A DNA stretch of 64,000 nucleotides. It comes from Flectobacillus longus. Its GTDB lineage: Bacteria > Bacteroidota > Bacteroidia > Cytophagales > Spirosomataceae. A program made the translations under genes and the position numbers. The stretch is from positions 1-64,000 of the forward strand of contig NZ_JASHIC010000017.1 in NCBI RefSeq assembly GCF_030056705.1. The letters run 5' to 3'. The notes beneath the pieces are model-generated. The model was given only the letters and a program-made list of their open reading frames with translations, made no database searches and was not told where the DNA came from. The stretch's first letter is position 1. Every line of letters begins with the position of its first letter. Below, one piece after another: positions 1 through 8,379 of the stretch.

Positions 1-1
1 T

Positions 2-83
2 GCATTAGGCTAAAAGTTAAATAGTATTTCTCATGAAGTAATAGAAACTTTTTTGCCTAATGCCTACGGCTTACAGACTAAAG
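2..83. repeat. Intergenic stem-loop repeat, copy 1 (family B)
   Basis: GCATTAGGC at 2-10 is the perfect inverted complement of GCCTAATGC at 55-63, so the element can fold into one long hairpin. A 37-nt core (27-63) matches 34 of 37 positions at 8578-8614. The rest of 1-173 shows no gene. The two copies bracket ric, the nos operon and the UbiA-like gene. Confidence 0.6.
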
Positions 84-173
84 CATGTTAATGCAATTTT
101 ATTTTGCATTAATACTTACTTACATTGAATTATATACTAGGCGGCAAAAGCAATACGAAAACTGACTTTTTCA

Positions 174-905
174 TTAATTTTCTAATATTGTTTTTTCGAG
201 CGCTGTCAGTTTGGGAAATAAAATATTGTTTTCTAAATGTACATGTTGCGTCAAATCACTATCTAATTCTTCTAATTTGGATAGCATTACAATATGCGAA
301 TTACAGGCGTCTTCAGGAGGAGTATAATTATTGGTAATTTCTCGTAGTCTGAACAATAACTCTCCAGCTTCTTCGTGCTCGCTATTCATCATACTGATTG
401 GATTTTTGACCGTCCGAAAAAATGGAGGAGATACATGGGCATGCTCCTCAGAGGCAGTTACGAGTGACTTGCCATAAGGAAATATTACATTTTCCTCTTT
501 AGGCAAATGCGATAATAAATCTTCTTCAAGAATCTTGTAAACTGTAGCTAATTCTGTCAGATAAGCATATTTATCCTTATGTTTGGTATAGACTTTTTCT
601 ACAAAATATCTGATTTCGGGTAAGTTTTTATACAAAAATTGATGATGTACATTGTAGATATAATCAATCAAAAAATCTAGTTTTAAGTTATTAAAATCTA
701 AAGACTTGTCTCCTGTTTTAGATAGTAACTCTATTTCCTCCCAAATTTCTGCTGGATTTTGCTTCTTCTTCTTACATTCTTCAGTAAAGCTCTTATTGCC
801 CCCGCAACAAAAATCAATATTTAGCTTTCTAAATACACTTGCTGCTTTGGGGTTATGGGCTACTATTTCGCCTACAGTTTTAGTATCAAAATTTATCGTT
901 TCCAT
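174..905 (-). CDS. ric: Iron-sulfur cluster repair di-iron protein (RIC/ScdA/YtfE family)
   Basis: This is a 243-residue cytoplasmic protein of the RIC family, which repairs iron-sulfur clusters damaged by nitric oxide or oxidants using a non-heme di-iron centre. The N-terminal ScdA_N (DUF542) domain covers about residues 1-60 and has the typical CCGG motif at 33-36. The rest is a hemerythrin-like four-helix domain with iron-ligand-type His/Glu motifs (HHQF, HLPKEE, HEEAGE and HVHLENN). Length is normal for the two-domain form. It is transcribed divergently from the nos operon, and the 170-bp gap carries repeated palindromes overlapping both promoters, so joint control by NO is plausible. Family assignment is firm; regulation is inferred. 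Confidence 0.93.
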   Translation of the reverse strand: METINFDTKTVGEIVAHNPKAASVFRKLNIDFCCGGNKSFTEECKKKKQNPAEIWEEIELLSKTGDKSLDFNNLKLDFLIDYIYNVHHQFLYKNLPEIRYFVEKVYTKHKDKYAYLTELATVYKILEEDLLSHLPKEENVIFPYGKSLVTASEEHAHVSPPFFRTVKNPISMMNSEHEEAGELLFRLREITNNYTPPEDACNSHIVMLSKLEELDSDLTQHVHLENNILFPKLTALEKTILEN

Positions 906-930
906 AAAGTATTTGAGTTAAAATTTTCTA

Positions 931-938
931 CAAAAATA
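931..938 (-). promoter_or_regulatory. Predicted -7 box of the ric promoter
   Basis: Read on the minus strand the sequence is TATTTTTG, matching the Bacteroidota -7 consensus TAnnTTTG. It lies 26 nt upstream of the ric start codon. No clear -33 TTTG is seen. The first palindromic element (937-958) touches it. Confidence 0.4.
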
Positions 939-958
939 AAAGACTTTTTTATCTTCTA
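937..958. promoter_or_regulatory. Palindromic operator candidate, copy 1 (ric side)
   Basis: The element reads TAAAAGA-N8-TCTTCTA. It differs at only 2 of 22 positions from the element at 1032-1053. Arms of TAAAAGA/TCTTYTA around an AT-rich centre suggest a dimeric regulator. It overlaps the predicted ric -7 box. A weaker, one-base-longer variant (TAAAAG-N10-TCTTAT) lies at 987-1008 between the two strong copies. Confidence 0.5.
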
Positions 959-1018
959 TTATGACTAATATCAAAATAAGAACTCATAAAAGTCAGAATT
1001 TATCTTATGAGGTCTATA

Positions 1019-1026
1019 TAGATTTG
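1019..1026 (+). promoter_or_regulatory. Predicted -7 box of the nos operon promoter
   Basis: TAGATTTG matches TAnnTTTG exactly and lies 49 nt upstream of the first nos gene. A transcription start near 1033 would fall at the edge of the second palindromic element. No -33 TTTG is visible at the expected distance. Confidence 0.5.
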
Positions 1027-1031
1027 CATAA

Positions 1032-1053
1032 TAAAAGACTTTTATATCTTTTA
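1032..1053. promoter_or_regulatory. Palindromic operator candidate, copy 2 (nos side)
   Basis: TAAAAGA-N8-TCTTTTA has perfect 7-bp inverted arms. It sits just downstream of the predicted nos -7 box, over the expected transcription start. That position favours repression by a regulator shared with ric. Which regulator binds cannot be told from sequence alone; AAGA...TCTT half-sites resemble those of Rrf2/NsrR proteins only loosely. Confidence 0.5.
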
Positions 1054-1075
1054 TTTAATCTTAATTACTTACCGA

Positions 1076-1531
1076 ATGAAGACATCATTATTAACTATCG
1101 CAATTGTGACTTTGACGCTCTGGGGATGCGGTGGCGCCAGTCAACGTGCCGAAAAACCCGAAACCAGTGATTCGGTACTTCAACAGCAAGAAGAAGTCCA
1201 TGGTACAGAAGTAAAAGAAATAGCTCTGACTAACCCGCTAAGTCAGCCAATGGTAGACGAAGGTCAAAAAATCTATGATATGAAGTGCTCTTCGTGTCAT
1301 AGACTAACTGACGAGCGTTTGGTTGGCCCAGGCTGGTTGGGTGTTACCAAAAGACGTAAGCCTACTTGGATTATCAATATGATTACCAATGTAGACATGA
1401 TGTTAGAGAAAGATACCGAGGCTCAAAAGCTGTTAGAGCAATGTTTGGTACGTATGCCTAACCAAAATATAACAGAAAAAGATGCAAGAAGTATATTGGA
1501 ATTGATGCGTAAAAATGATGGCGAAAAATAA
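1076..1531 (+). CDS. Lipoprotein mono-heme cytochrome c of the nos operon
   Basis: This 151-residue lipoprotein is probably an electron donor to nitrous oxide reductase on the periplasmic side of a membrane. The signal peptide ends in LWGC with lipid-modified Cys18. Heme is attached at CSSCH (71-75), and the Met of RMPNQ near 127 is a likely axial ligand. The acidic Gln/Glu stretch after the lipobox looks like a flexible tether. It is the first gene of the operon, and nosZ starts inside its last codons (17-bp overlap), so the two are probably translationally coupled. Small c-type cytochromes commonly accompany clade II nosZ; the donor role is inferred. Confidence 0.85.
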   Translation: MKTSLLTIAIVTLTLWGCGGASQRAEKPETSDSVLQQQEEVHGTEVKEIALTNPLSQPMVDEGQKIYDMKCSSCHRLTDERLVGPGWLGVTKRRKPTWIINMITNVDMMLEKDTEAQKLLEQCLVRMPNQNITEKDARSILELMRKNDGEK

Positions 1532-3554
1532 AAACATTTTTAATATGAACCTAAAGTCTATTATAGGAGGAGTTGCAGTAGGTATTATTGCAGTTGCTCA
1601 AATCAGTTGTAAACCCAACAACAAAGGAGGTGCCAGTGGCAGTTCTGAACTAGCAGGCGACGCAGCTCAAAAAGTATATGTGGCGCCAGGCACACACGAT
1701 GAGTTTTATAATATTGTTTCGGGAGGTTTTAATGGACAAATTTCTATTATAGGGCTTCCTTCAGGACGTACACTTAGGATTATTCCTGTATTTGCGCAAA
1801 GCCCAGAAAACGGTTATGGTTTTAGTGAAGAAACCAAACCTATGCTTAATACCTCACATGGATTTGTACCTTGGGACGACTCGCACCATATTGCCCTATC
1901 CACTACCAACAGTATTCACGACGGTCGTTGGGCATTTATTAATGGCAATAATACTCCAAGAATAGCCCGAATCAGTCTAAAAACGTTTAGAACAGAAGAA
2001 ATCATAGAATTGCCTAACTCTGGAGGTAATCACTCTTCGCCATTTATTACCGCCAATACCGAATATGCTGTTGCAGGTACTCGTTTTTCGGTACCACCCG
2101 ACGACAAGGCTGATGTACCAATTAGTTCTTTCAAGAAAAACTTCAAGGGTTATATCAGTTTTGTAAGTATTGATAAAAATACAGGTCGCATGGGCATCAA
2201 GTTTCAGCTCAAAACACCTGGTGTAAGCTTCGACTTGGCACGTGCTGGGAAAGGTAAATCGGCAGATTGGTTTTTCTTTTCTACCTATAATACTGAGCAA
2301 GCCAACTCACTTTTGGAGGTAAATGCTTCACAAAAAGACAAAGATTTTATTCTGGCGGTCAATTGGAAAAAAGCTGAACAATACCTAGCACAAGGAAAAG
2401 GGAAAAAAGAAGCTGCCAAATATGCACATAATGTGTATAGCGACAAAGTACATTCGGCAACATCAACCATTATGACAGAAGTAATGACGCTTGACCCCAA
2501 AGAATGTCCAGATATGCTTTATTTTATACCATGTCCTAAGTCGCCACATGGTTGTGATGTAGACCCAACAGGACAATACATTGTTGGATCGGGCAAATTG
2601 GCTGCGGTAATTCCTGTTTTTTCATTTGATAAAATGCAAAAAGCCATTGCAGCAAAGACTTTTGATGGAAACTTTGACGGAATCCCTGTACTCAAATACG
2701 ATGCAGTGTTGCACGGAGAAGTACAAAAGCCAGGATTAGGACCGCTTCACACGGAATTTGATGGAAAAGGCAATGCCATTACCTCGTTTTTTGTATCGTC
2801 TGAACTTGTTCGTTGGAATATCGAAAAGCTAGAAGTTATCGACCGTGTACCAACTTATTATTCTGTTGGACACTTGAGTATTCCTGGAGGACCAACAGCC
2901 AAACCTTGGGGTAAATATGTAGTAGCTTATAACAAAATCACAAAAGACCGTTATTTGCCAACAGGCCCTGAATTAGCGCAATCGGCTCAGTTATATGACA
3001 TATCGGGAGATAAAATGAAGTTATTACTCGACTTCCCAACCACAGGAGAGCCACACTATGCCGAATCTATACCTGCTAGTTTGATTGAGAAAAACTCAAC
3101 TAAAATTTTCAAAATAGAAGAAAATGCACACCCGTATGCTGCCAAAGGCGAAAAAGAAGCTAAAGTAGTACGCAAAGGTAATGAGGTACACGTGTACATG
3201 ACTGCCATTCGTTCGCACTTTACTCCTGACAATATCGAAGGTATAAAAATGGGAGATGTAGTGTATTTCCATGTAACCAACCTTGAACAAGATTGGGATG
3301 TGCCACATGGCTTTGCTATCAGAGGAGCACTCAATGCTGAGCTATTGATTATGCCTGGCGAAACCCAAACCCTCAAATGGATTCCTACCAAAGTAGGTGT
3401 AACCCCAATGTATTGTACTGATTTTTGTTCGGCATTGCACCAAGAAATGCAAGGATACGTAAGAGTCTCTCCCGCAGGAAGTAACGTGCCATTAACATGG
3501 GGTACTGGCAAAAATCCTGTTGCTGAGGCCGAACAAAAAGTAGCTAAAAAATAG
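1515..3554 (+). CDS. nosZ: Nitrous-oxide reductase, Sec-type (clade II-like)
   Basis: NosZ reduces N2O to N2 in the periplasm. The 679-residue protein has the N-terminal beta-propeller that carries the CuZ cluster, with DSHH at 122-125 and further histidines in HGCDVDPTG and GPLHTEFD. The C-terminal cupredoxin domain carries CuA, with Cys634, Cys638, His642 and Met645 in a C-x3-C-x3-H-x2-M arrangement. There is no twin-arginine motif. The N-terminus is a Sec-type hydrophobic segment ending at Cys32, a possible but non-ideal lipobox. An alternative start is Met11 (1545). It overlaps the cytochrome c gene and is followed by a small membrane-protein gene and nosLDFY, the usual order in Bacteroidota. 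Confidence 0.97.
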   Translation: MMAKNKNIFNMNLKSIIGGVAVGIIAVAQISCKPNNKGGASGSSELAGDAAQKVYVAPGTHDEFYNIVSGGFNGQISIIGLPSGRTLRIIPVFAQSPENGYGFSEETKPMLNTSHGFVPWDDSHHIALSTTNSIHDGRWAFINGNNTPRIARISLKTFRTEEIIELPNSGGNHSSPFITANTEYAVAGTRFSVPPDDKADVPISSFKKNFKGYISFVSIDKNTGRMGIKFQLKTPGVSFDLARAGKGKSADWFFFSTYNTEQANSLLEVNASQKDKDFILAVNWKKAEQYLAQGKGKKEAAKYAHNVYSDKVHSATSTIMTEVMTLDPKECPDMLYFIPCPKSPHGCDVDPTGQYIVGSGKLAAVIPVFSFDKMQKAIAAKTFDGNFDGIPVLKYDAVLHGEVQKPGLGPLHTEFDGKGNAITSFFVSSELVRWNIEKLEVIDRVPTYYSVGHLSIPGGPTAKPWGKYVVAYNKITKDRYLPTGPELAQSAQLYDISGDKMKLLLDFPTTGEPHYAESIPASLIEKNSTKIFKIEENAHPYAAKGEKEAKVVRKGNEVHVYMTAIRSHFTPDNIEGIKMGDVVYFHVTNLEQDWDVPHGFAIRGALNAELLIMPGETQTLKWIPTKVGVTPMYCTDFCSALHQEMQGYVRVSPAGSNVPLTWGTGKNPVAEAEQKVAKK

Positions 3555-3583
3555 CAAGCGCCAATTCACTTTGTAAAATAACT

Positions 3584-3613
3584 AGTCTATGAGCTGTAAT
3601 AGGCTCATAGACT
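3584..3613 (+). terminator. Hairpin after nosZ (attenuator or mRNA-end stabiliser)
   Basis: A perfect 11-bp stem (3584-3594 with 3603-3613) encloses an 8-nt loop. It lies 30 nt after the nosZ stop and 17 nt before the next gene. No T-run follows, so full termination is unlikely. It may protect the nosZ message 3' end or lower downstream expression. Confidence 0.45.
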
Positions 3614-3629
3614 TCAAAATCATCAAAAA

Positions 3630-4202
3630 ATGAAGCCACTTAGTAAAATCTCTCAAGTTCTTATAGCTCTAGGTGCGCTTGGGTTAATAGCCACCTATTT
3701 TACTCCCTTATGGCGCATTGACTTATGGGCACCACAATATCCAGAAGGGCTATCTATGCAAATTTGGCTAAATAAACTTTCAGGACAAGTTGATATTATC
3801 AATGGTCTGAATCACTACATTGGTATGGCACATATCAAGGAAGATATGTTTCCTGAGTTCAAAATTTTACCTTATTGTGTTGGTTTCTATATTGTTGCGG
3901 GGCTTGTAACAGCTATTTCAAAAAGTAAAAAAATGTTACTGAGCTTTTTTATTCTTGTTGTTCTTGGAGGCGTTTTGGCACTGTATGACTATTGGAAATG
4001 GGGTTACGCATATGGACATAATCTTAGTCCAGATGCTGCCATAAAAGTTCCTGGTATGTCTTATCAGCCTCCTATGTTGGGCTACAAAGAACTCCTCAAC
4101 TTTGGCGCTTACTCTATTCCTGATATAGGCGGTTGGTTTTTTATACTACTTGGTTTAATCTGTGTTGGTACTACTGTTTATGAATTCAAATACAATCGCT
4201 AA
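3630..4202 (+). CDS. Nos-cluster integral membrane protein of unknown function
   Basis: This 190-residue protein has about four hydrophobic segments: near residues 8-28, 78-98, 103-121 and 165-185. A long extracytoplasmic loop between the first two contains LNHYIGMAHI. It sits between nosZ and nosL, a position where Bacteroidota and other clade II nos clusters commonly carry a small uncharacterised membrane protein. A role in NosZ maturation, copper delivery or electron transfer is an inference from context. No catalytic motif is recognised. Its stop codon is separated by one base from the preferred nosL start, so the two are probably translationally coupled. Confidence 0.75.
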   Translation: MKPLSKISQVLIALGALGLIATYFTPLWRIDLWAPQYPEGLSMQIWLNKLSGQVDIINGLNHYIGMAHIKEDMFPEFKILPYCVGFYIVAGLVTAISKSKKMLLSFFILVVLGGVLALYDYWKWGYAYGHNLSPDAAIKVPGMSYQPPMLGYKELLNFGAYSIPDIGGWFFILLGLICVGTTVYEFKYNR

Positions 4203-4203
4203 A

Positions 4204-4644
4204 ATGAAATTTTCTATCGTAATCCTACTTTGTATTGGAATAGCCATGTCGGCATGTACAACCCAAACAGAGCCTATCTATTATGGAAAAGATAACTGTG
4301 GTTTGTGTAAAATGACTATTATGGATTCCAAATATGCTACCGAATTAGTAACTCCTAAAGGTAAGGTCTTTAAGTTTGATGATTTAAGATGTATGGTTAT
4401 TTTCATGAAAACCAACCATACATCTTCTGCCGATTATGCACATCTTGTTGTCAATAATTTTGATAATCCTCAAGAGTTTATCAATGTTACTGAGGGTACT
4501 TTTGGACAAGGCACTCTATTCAGAAGTCCCATGAGGGGAGACTTGGCTGCTTTTAAAAGCCCTCAAGATTCTCAAAAATTGAAAGAAAAAGATGCAACTA
4601 TAAAGTTTTTTTCGTGGACTCAAATCCAAGAAATGTTTAATTAA
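4204..4644 (+). CDS. nosL: Copper chaperone lipoprotein NosL
   Basis: NosL is an outer- or inner-membrane-anchored copper(I) chaperone needed to assemble the NosZ copper sites. I place the start at 4204, giving 146 residues, because this yields a clean lipoprotein signal ending in AMSAC. An in-frame ATG at 4162 would add 14 residues overlapping the previous gene and would spoil the signal peptide. The CGLCKMTI segment contains the C-x-M-x-I copper-binding pattern of the NosL family, followed by the conserved FDDLRCM region. The gene lies directly before nosDFY. Confidence 0.92.
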   Translation: MKFSIVILLCIGIAMSACTTQTEPIYYGKDNCGLCKMTIMDSKYATELVTPKGKVFKFDDLRCMVIFMKTNHTSSADYAHLVVNNFDNPQEFINVTEGTFGQGTLFRSPMRGDLAAFKSPQDSQKLKEKDATIKFFSWTQIQEMFN

Positions 4645-4653
4645 TAGTTCGAT

Positions 4654-5928
4654 ATGAAAAAACTAACTGTCATATTCATTTTACTTTCACAACTAACTTT
4701 TGCTAAAACGTGGAAAGTAAACAATACTTCGGAGCTATTGAAGAGTGTTGCTCATTCATCAAAAAATGATAGTGTCATTGTCAAAAAAGGAATATATCAT
4801 ATTACAAATCTTATTATTGACAAACCTATTTATTTGATTGGTGGCGAGTCTCAACCACAAAACTACCCCATCTTTGATGCCAACTATAAAGGCGAAATTA
4901 TTACGGTAAAATCTTCGGGAGTGTATATCGGTAAAATTGAATTTCGGCATGTTGGCGAAACCAGCTCAATCGACTGGGCAGGTATTAAAGTGCTAGAATC
5001 CAGCAATGTAACTATTAAAAATAATTATTTTAGAGATTGCTACTTTGGTGTTTATCTATCGGCTTGTACCAAAATTCAAGTGCTTGGCAATACGGTTATT
5101 GGGCATCCTAAAGAAGAGCAAACTACAGGCAATGGTATCCATGCCTGGAAATGTGACAGTATTAAGATAGCTAATAATTATGTGCAGGGGCATCGTGATG
5201 GTATTTATTTTGAATTTGTGACCAACTCTTTGATTCGCCAAAACTTTACCACTCAAAATATTCGCTATGGTTTACATTTTATGTTCTCACACAACGATAC
5301 TTACGAACTAAACCAGTTTGTGAATAATGGAGCAGGAGTGGCAGTCATGTACACCAAGCATGTTACTATGCGAAGTAACCTTTTTAAAAATAATTGGGGT
5401 GGCGCTGCCTATGGTATTCTCTTGAAAGATATTTCGGATAGTCAAATACAGCACAATCAGTTTATTTCCAACACAGTAGGAATATATCTTGAGGGGTGTA
5501 GCCGAACCAATATCATTCAAAATGAATTTTCGAATGATGGTATCGCCATGAGAATTCAGGCTAGCTGCGATGACAATTTGATTCAAAATAACAATTTTAT
5601 TGCTAATACTTTTGATATAGCAACCAACGGAAACTCTGTATATAATACTATCTTAAAGAACTATTGGGAAAAATATGATGGCTACGACCTCAATCATGAT
5701 GGCATTGGGGATGTAGCGTATAGACCCGTGAGTTTGTTTTCGACCCTTATCGAAAGGGTTCCTCAAACCATGATGCTATTACGGAGTTTTACGGCTAGTC
5801 TTTTGGATAAAATAGAAAAAATTATCCCTAGCCTTACCCCTGAAAACCTAAAAGACGAATCTCCGCTAATGAAGCCTATTCGACTAGTACCATTTAACCC
5901 AAAAGCTGTAACCGTCCAAAAATCATAA
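4654..5928 (+). CDS. nosD: Periplasmic copper-site assembly protein NosD
   Basis: NosD works with the NosFY ABC transporter to supply material, probably sulfur-containing or copper-bearing, for NosZ CuZ assembly. The 424-residue protein has a Sec signal peptide (about residues 1-17) and a right-handed parallel beta-helix built from carbohydrate-binding/sugar-hydrolase (CASH) type repeats, visible as recurrent NNYF, GNTV, NNYV, RQNF and HNQF turns. Length is typical. It starts 9 nt after nosL and ends 4 nt before nosF, so it is in the same transcript. Family assignment is secure from sequence and neighbours. Confidence 0.94.
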   Translation: MKKLTVIFILLSQLTFAKTWKVNNTSELLKSVAHSSKNDSVIVKKGIYHITNLIIDKPIYLIGGESQPQNYPIFDANYKGEIITVKSSGVYIGKIEFRHVGETSSIDWAGIKVLESSNVTIKNNYFRDCYFGVYLSACTKIQVLGNTVIGHPKEEQTTGNGIHAWKCDSIKIANNYVQGHRDGIYFEFVTNSLIRQNFTTQNIRYGLHFMFSHNDTYELNQFVNNGAGVAVMYTKHVTMRSNLFKNNWGGAAYGILLKDISDSQIQHNQFISNTVGIYLEGCSRTNIIQNEFSNDGIAMRIQASCDDNLIQNNNFIANTFDIATNGNSVYNTILKNYWEKYDGYDLNHDGIGDVAYRPVSLFSTLIERVPQTMMLLRSFTASLLDKIEKIIPSLTPENLKDESPLMKPIRLVPFNPKAVTVQKS

Positions 5929-5932
5929 TCCA

Positions 5933-6679
5933 ATGATAAGATTTGAAAATATCAGCAAGACATTCGGAAAACATACCGTTTTACAGAATATAGCTCTCAC
6001 CTTTGAGCAGGGACAAGCTGTGGCAATTGTCGGTCCAAATGGTTCTGGCAAAACTACACTTATCAAAAGTTTGCTTGGTATGGTTATACCAGATACAGGG
6101 TCTATATATGTTGATAATCAGAATATTAAACATGATTTCTCCTATCGCTCCAAAATAGGATATATGCCTCAGATAGGGCATTATCCCCCCAATTTATCTA
6201 TTCGTCAGCTTATTGAGATGATGACCGATATCAGAAAAGGTATTATAGACAGCAAACAGCTTGATTTTGACATTATTAAAGATTTCGAGCTTGAAAAAAT
6301 TTATGAAAAAAAATTAGGGACTCTTTCTGGAGGCACCAAACAAAAAGTGAGTGCAGCTTTAGCCTTTTTATTTGATCCACAAATATTAATTCTCGATGAA
6401 CCTACAGCAGGATTAGACCCCCTTGCTAGTGAAATATTGAAGCAAAAGATATTTAAGGAAAAAAATAAAGGGAAACTAATTCTACTTACTTCTCATATTC
6501 TTTCTGACTTAGAAGAGCTATCTAGTCATCTTCTTTATATCCAAGATGGTCAAATACAGTTGTTTAAGCAACTAAGTCAGTTGAAGGAGGAGTATGACGA
6601 AACGCGTTTGAGCAAAATTATAGCTCGACTCATGCAAGTAAAATTAAGTCCTAGTCTTCCACAACCTTATTGGGTATAA
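5933..6679 (+). CDS. nosF: ABC transporter ATPase NosF
   Basis: This is the 248-residue cytoplasmic ATPase of the NosDFY maturation transporter. It has Walker A GPNGSGKTT at 34-42, the Q-loop region MPQIGH at 78-83, the signature LSGGTKQK at 131-138, Walker B ILILDEP at 151-157 and the H-loop in LTSHILSD. It starts 4 nt after nosD. It is followed by a 172-bp gap before nosY, unusual because nosF and nosY normally abut. Confidence 0.95.
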   Translation: MIRFENISKTFGKHTVLQNIALTFEQGQAVAIVGPNGSGKTTLIKSLLGMVIPDTGSIYVDNQNIKHDFSYRSKIGYMPQIGHYPPNLSIRQLIEMMTDIRKGIIDSKQLDFDIIKDFELEKIYEKKLGTLSGGTKQKVSAALAFLFDPQILILDEPTAGLDPLASEILKQKIFKEKNKGKLILLTSHILSDLEELSSHLLYIQDGQIQLFKQLSQLKEEYDETRLSKIIARLMQVKLSPSLPQPYWV

Positions 6680-6714
6680 ACAGAAGTGCATAGATAGGAG
6701 TAATTTTTCGGGTT

Positions 6715-6722
6715 TAGTTTTG
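6715..6722 (+). promoter_or_regulatory. Possible internal promoter for nosY (-7 box)
   Basis: TAGTTTTG fits TAnnTTTG and lies in the 172-bp gap between nosF and nosY. No -33 box is seen, so this is a weak prediction. The gap contains no ORF. Confidence 0.25.
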
Positions 6723-6851
6723 GTTATCAGGAACTTAACTCAATAATTGAATCAATTGTGTTTTGCATTGTTGCGCTTTAGAACGTAAGCCCAATAAAAT
6801 ATTTATCGCTTTCTGTGGGTAAACTCACAACCCTTTTTAATTTCTGAAATC

Positions 6852-7619
6852 ATGAATAAAGTTATCAAATATGTAATCTATGATATTCTTCGCAACAAGT
6901 TTGTGATGAGTTATACGCTGTTGCTGTTATTGGTAAGTTTGGCTTTTTTTGGTTTTGAAGCCGACGCCAACAAGGGCTTATTGAGTTTGCTCAATATCAT
7001 TTTGATGGTTGTACCTTTAGTAAGTATTATTTTTACAACTATACAATTTTACAACTCTTATGAGTTTTTGGAGCTGTTGTCCGCACAGCCTATAGGGCGC
7101 AAAACAATTTTTTTGAGCCAATATTTAGGTATAGGAATATCACTTTGCTTAGCATTTGTTATTGGTGTGGGCTTGCCTACGATTTTATTAGAAGGTACAA
7201 CCAAAGGACTTACACTAATTTTGTGTGGATTGTTGTTGACGCTAGTTTTTGTTTCGTTGGCATTGTTAGCGTCTGTTTGTACCAAGGACAAAGCAAAGGG
7301 TATTGGTATAGCCTTAGCAATATGGTTTTACTTTAGCATTGTTTACGACGGATTTGTACTTACAGCTTTGTTGTCTTTCAGCGATTATCCTTTAGAAAAA
7401 GCATCCTTATTTTTTACTACTCTCAATCCATCTGACTTAGCTCGTATTATTATATTGATGAAACTCGATATTTCGGCACTTTTGGGAATGACTGGAGCTA
7501 TCTTTCAACAATTTTTTAGCTCAATCTTAGGAATATTTATCGCTATTGTACTTTTGATACTGTGGATTATAGTCCCTGCGTGGAGAGCCTTGGCTATTTT
7601 CAACAAAAAAGATTTGTGA
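6852..7619 (+). CDS. nosY: ABC transporter permease NosY
   Basis: NosY is the membrane component paired with NosF. The 255-residue protein shows six hydrophobic segments in the ABC-2 permease arrangement, starting at residues 17-34 and ending with a segment near 228-248. YEFLELLSAQPIGR after TM2 corresponds to the coupling-helix region of ABC-2 permeases. It is the last nos gene and converges with the UbiA-like gene, the two stops being only 2 bp apart. The intergenic gap before it may hold its own promoter. Confidence 0.92.
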   Translation: MNKVIKYVIYDILRNKFVMSYTLLLLLVSLAFFGFEADANKGLLSLLNIILMVVPLVSIIFTTIQFYNSYEFLELLSAQPIGRKTIFLSQYLGIGISLCLAFVIGVGLPTILLEGTTKGLTLILCGLLLTLVFVSLALLASVCTKDKAKGIGIALAIWFYFSIVYDGFVLTALLSFSDYPLEKASLFFTTLNPSDLARIIILMKLDISALLGMTGAIFQQFFSSILGIFIAIVLLILWIIVPAWRALAIFNKKDL

Positions 7620-7621
7620 AA

Positions 7622-8359
7622 TTACTTCAGAAAAATACTCCAAATAACAAAAGGAAGGCATGAACAGGTTTCTACACCAAACGAAAAGTAGAGGTCTGAA
7701 TTATTTTTTTCAGTAAAAAACACAAACATCATTGAGATAAAACACGTGAGTATAAATGCAATGGCATATTGCTCTTCTAGGTAAATTATGCTTAATCCAG
7801 CCGCCAAGATAAGCATACCATAGGCTAGATATTTAGTCTTTTTGATACCTATCAATTGCGGAAAGGTAATTATCGAATCAGTTTCAACATCGCGGATATC
7901 AAAAGGGAGAATCAATGCTGTGATAAACAACAAAGTCATCAGAAAAATAGAAAAGCTGAAATAATGAAAAGAAAGCCATCCGTTGACCAAACCCCATACG
8001 ATACCAACATAAAGCCCTTTTAAAAGTGGAATTTTACGAATAGTAGTACTCAAAAACTGACTATTATACAGTAGTCCTAAAAAAGAGATGGTCATCCATT
8101 TATAAAATCGATGGGCATTATGATTATGGAAAATCAGTGAAATGCTAATCAAGGCTATTATACTATTGATAATCAGTATTTTATTAAAGAATGATACTCC
8201 TTGATATTTGGTGTAAATATAACCATTAAAGTAAGTTACAAAAATGAGAAAGAAGGTGGGAAATCTAAAACTGCCTTCTTCTAACATAAAAAATGTAGCA
8301 AGTAAAGTTCCCATCAAAGCCACATAAAGCTGGCTATCAATAATTATTTTCTTCAGCAC
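7622..8359 (-). CDS. UbiA-superfamily-like membrane protein
   Basis: This 245-residue, very hydrophobic protein has about seven or eight transmembrane segments. The second aspartate-rich motif of UbiA prenyltransferases is intact (LPFDIRDVETD near 155-165). The first motif, normally NDxxDxxxD, reads NGYIYTKYQ near residue 45, so its aspartates are missing. UbiA enzymes transfer prenyl chains to aromatic acceptors; with a degenerate first motif, activity is doubtful or the substrate differs. It converges with nosY and has no obvious functional tie to it. No clear promoter box was found in the 317-bp upstream gap. Confidence 0.6.
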   Translation of the reverse strand: MLKKIIIDSQLYVALMGTLLATFFMLEEGSFRFPTFFLIFVTYFNGYIYTKYQGVSFFNKILIINSIIALISISLIFHNHNAHRFYKWMTISFLGLLYNSQFLSTTIRKIPLLKGLYVGIVWGLVNGWLSFHYFSFSIFLMTLLFITALILPFDIRDVETDSIITFPQLIGIKKTKYLAYGMLILAAGLSIIYLEEQYAIAFILTCFISMMFVFFTEKNNSDLYFSFGVETCSCLPFVIWSIFLK

Positions 8360-8379
8360 TGATATTCAAAATTTTAAAT

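Noticed and set aside
125-337. A 70-codon plus-strand frame at the left end
   Set aside because: It overlaps the 3' part of ric, and its protein shows no recognisable features.
3056-3511. A 151-codon minus-strand open frame inside nosZ
   Set aside because: It covers the conserved CuA region of nosZ in antisense and shows no family features.
1515-3554. NosZ as a twin-arginine-exported clade I enzyme
   Set aside because: There is no RR motif at the N-terminus; the signal is a plain hydrophobic Sec type, and the accessory gene order fits clade II.
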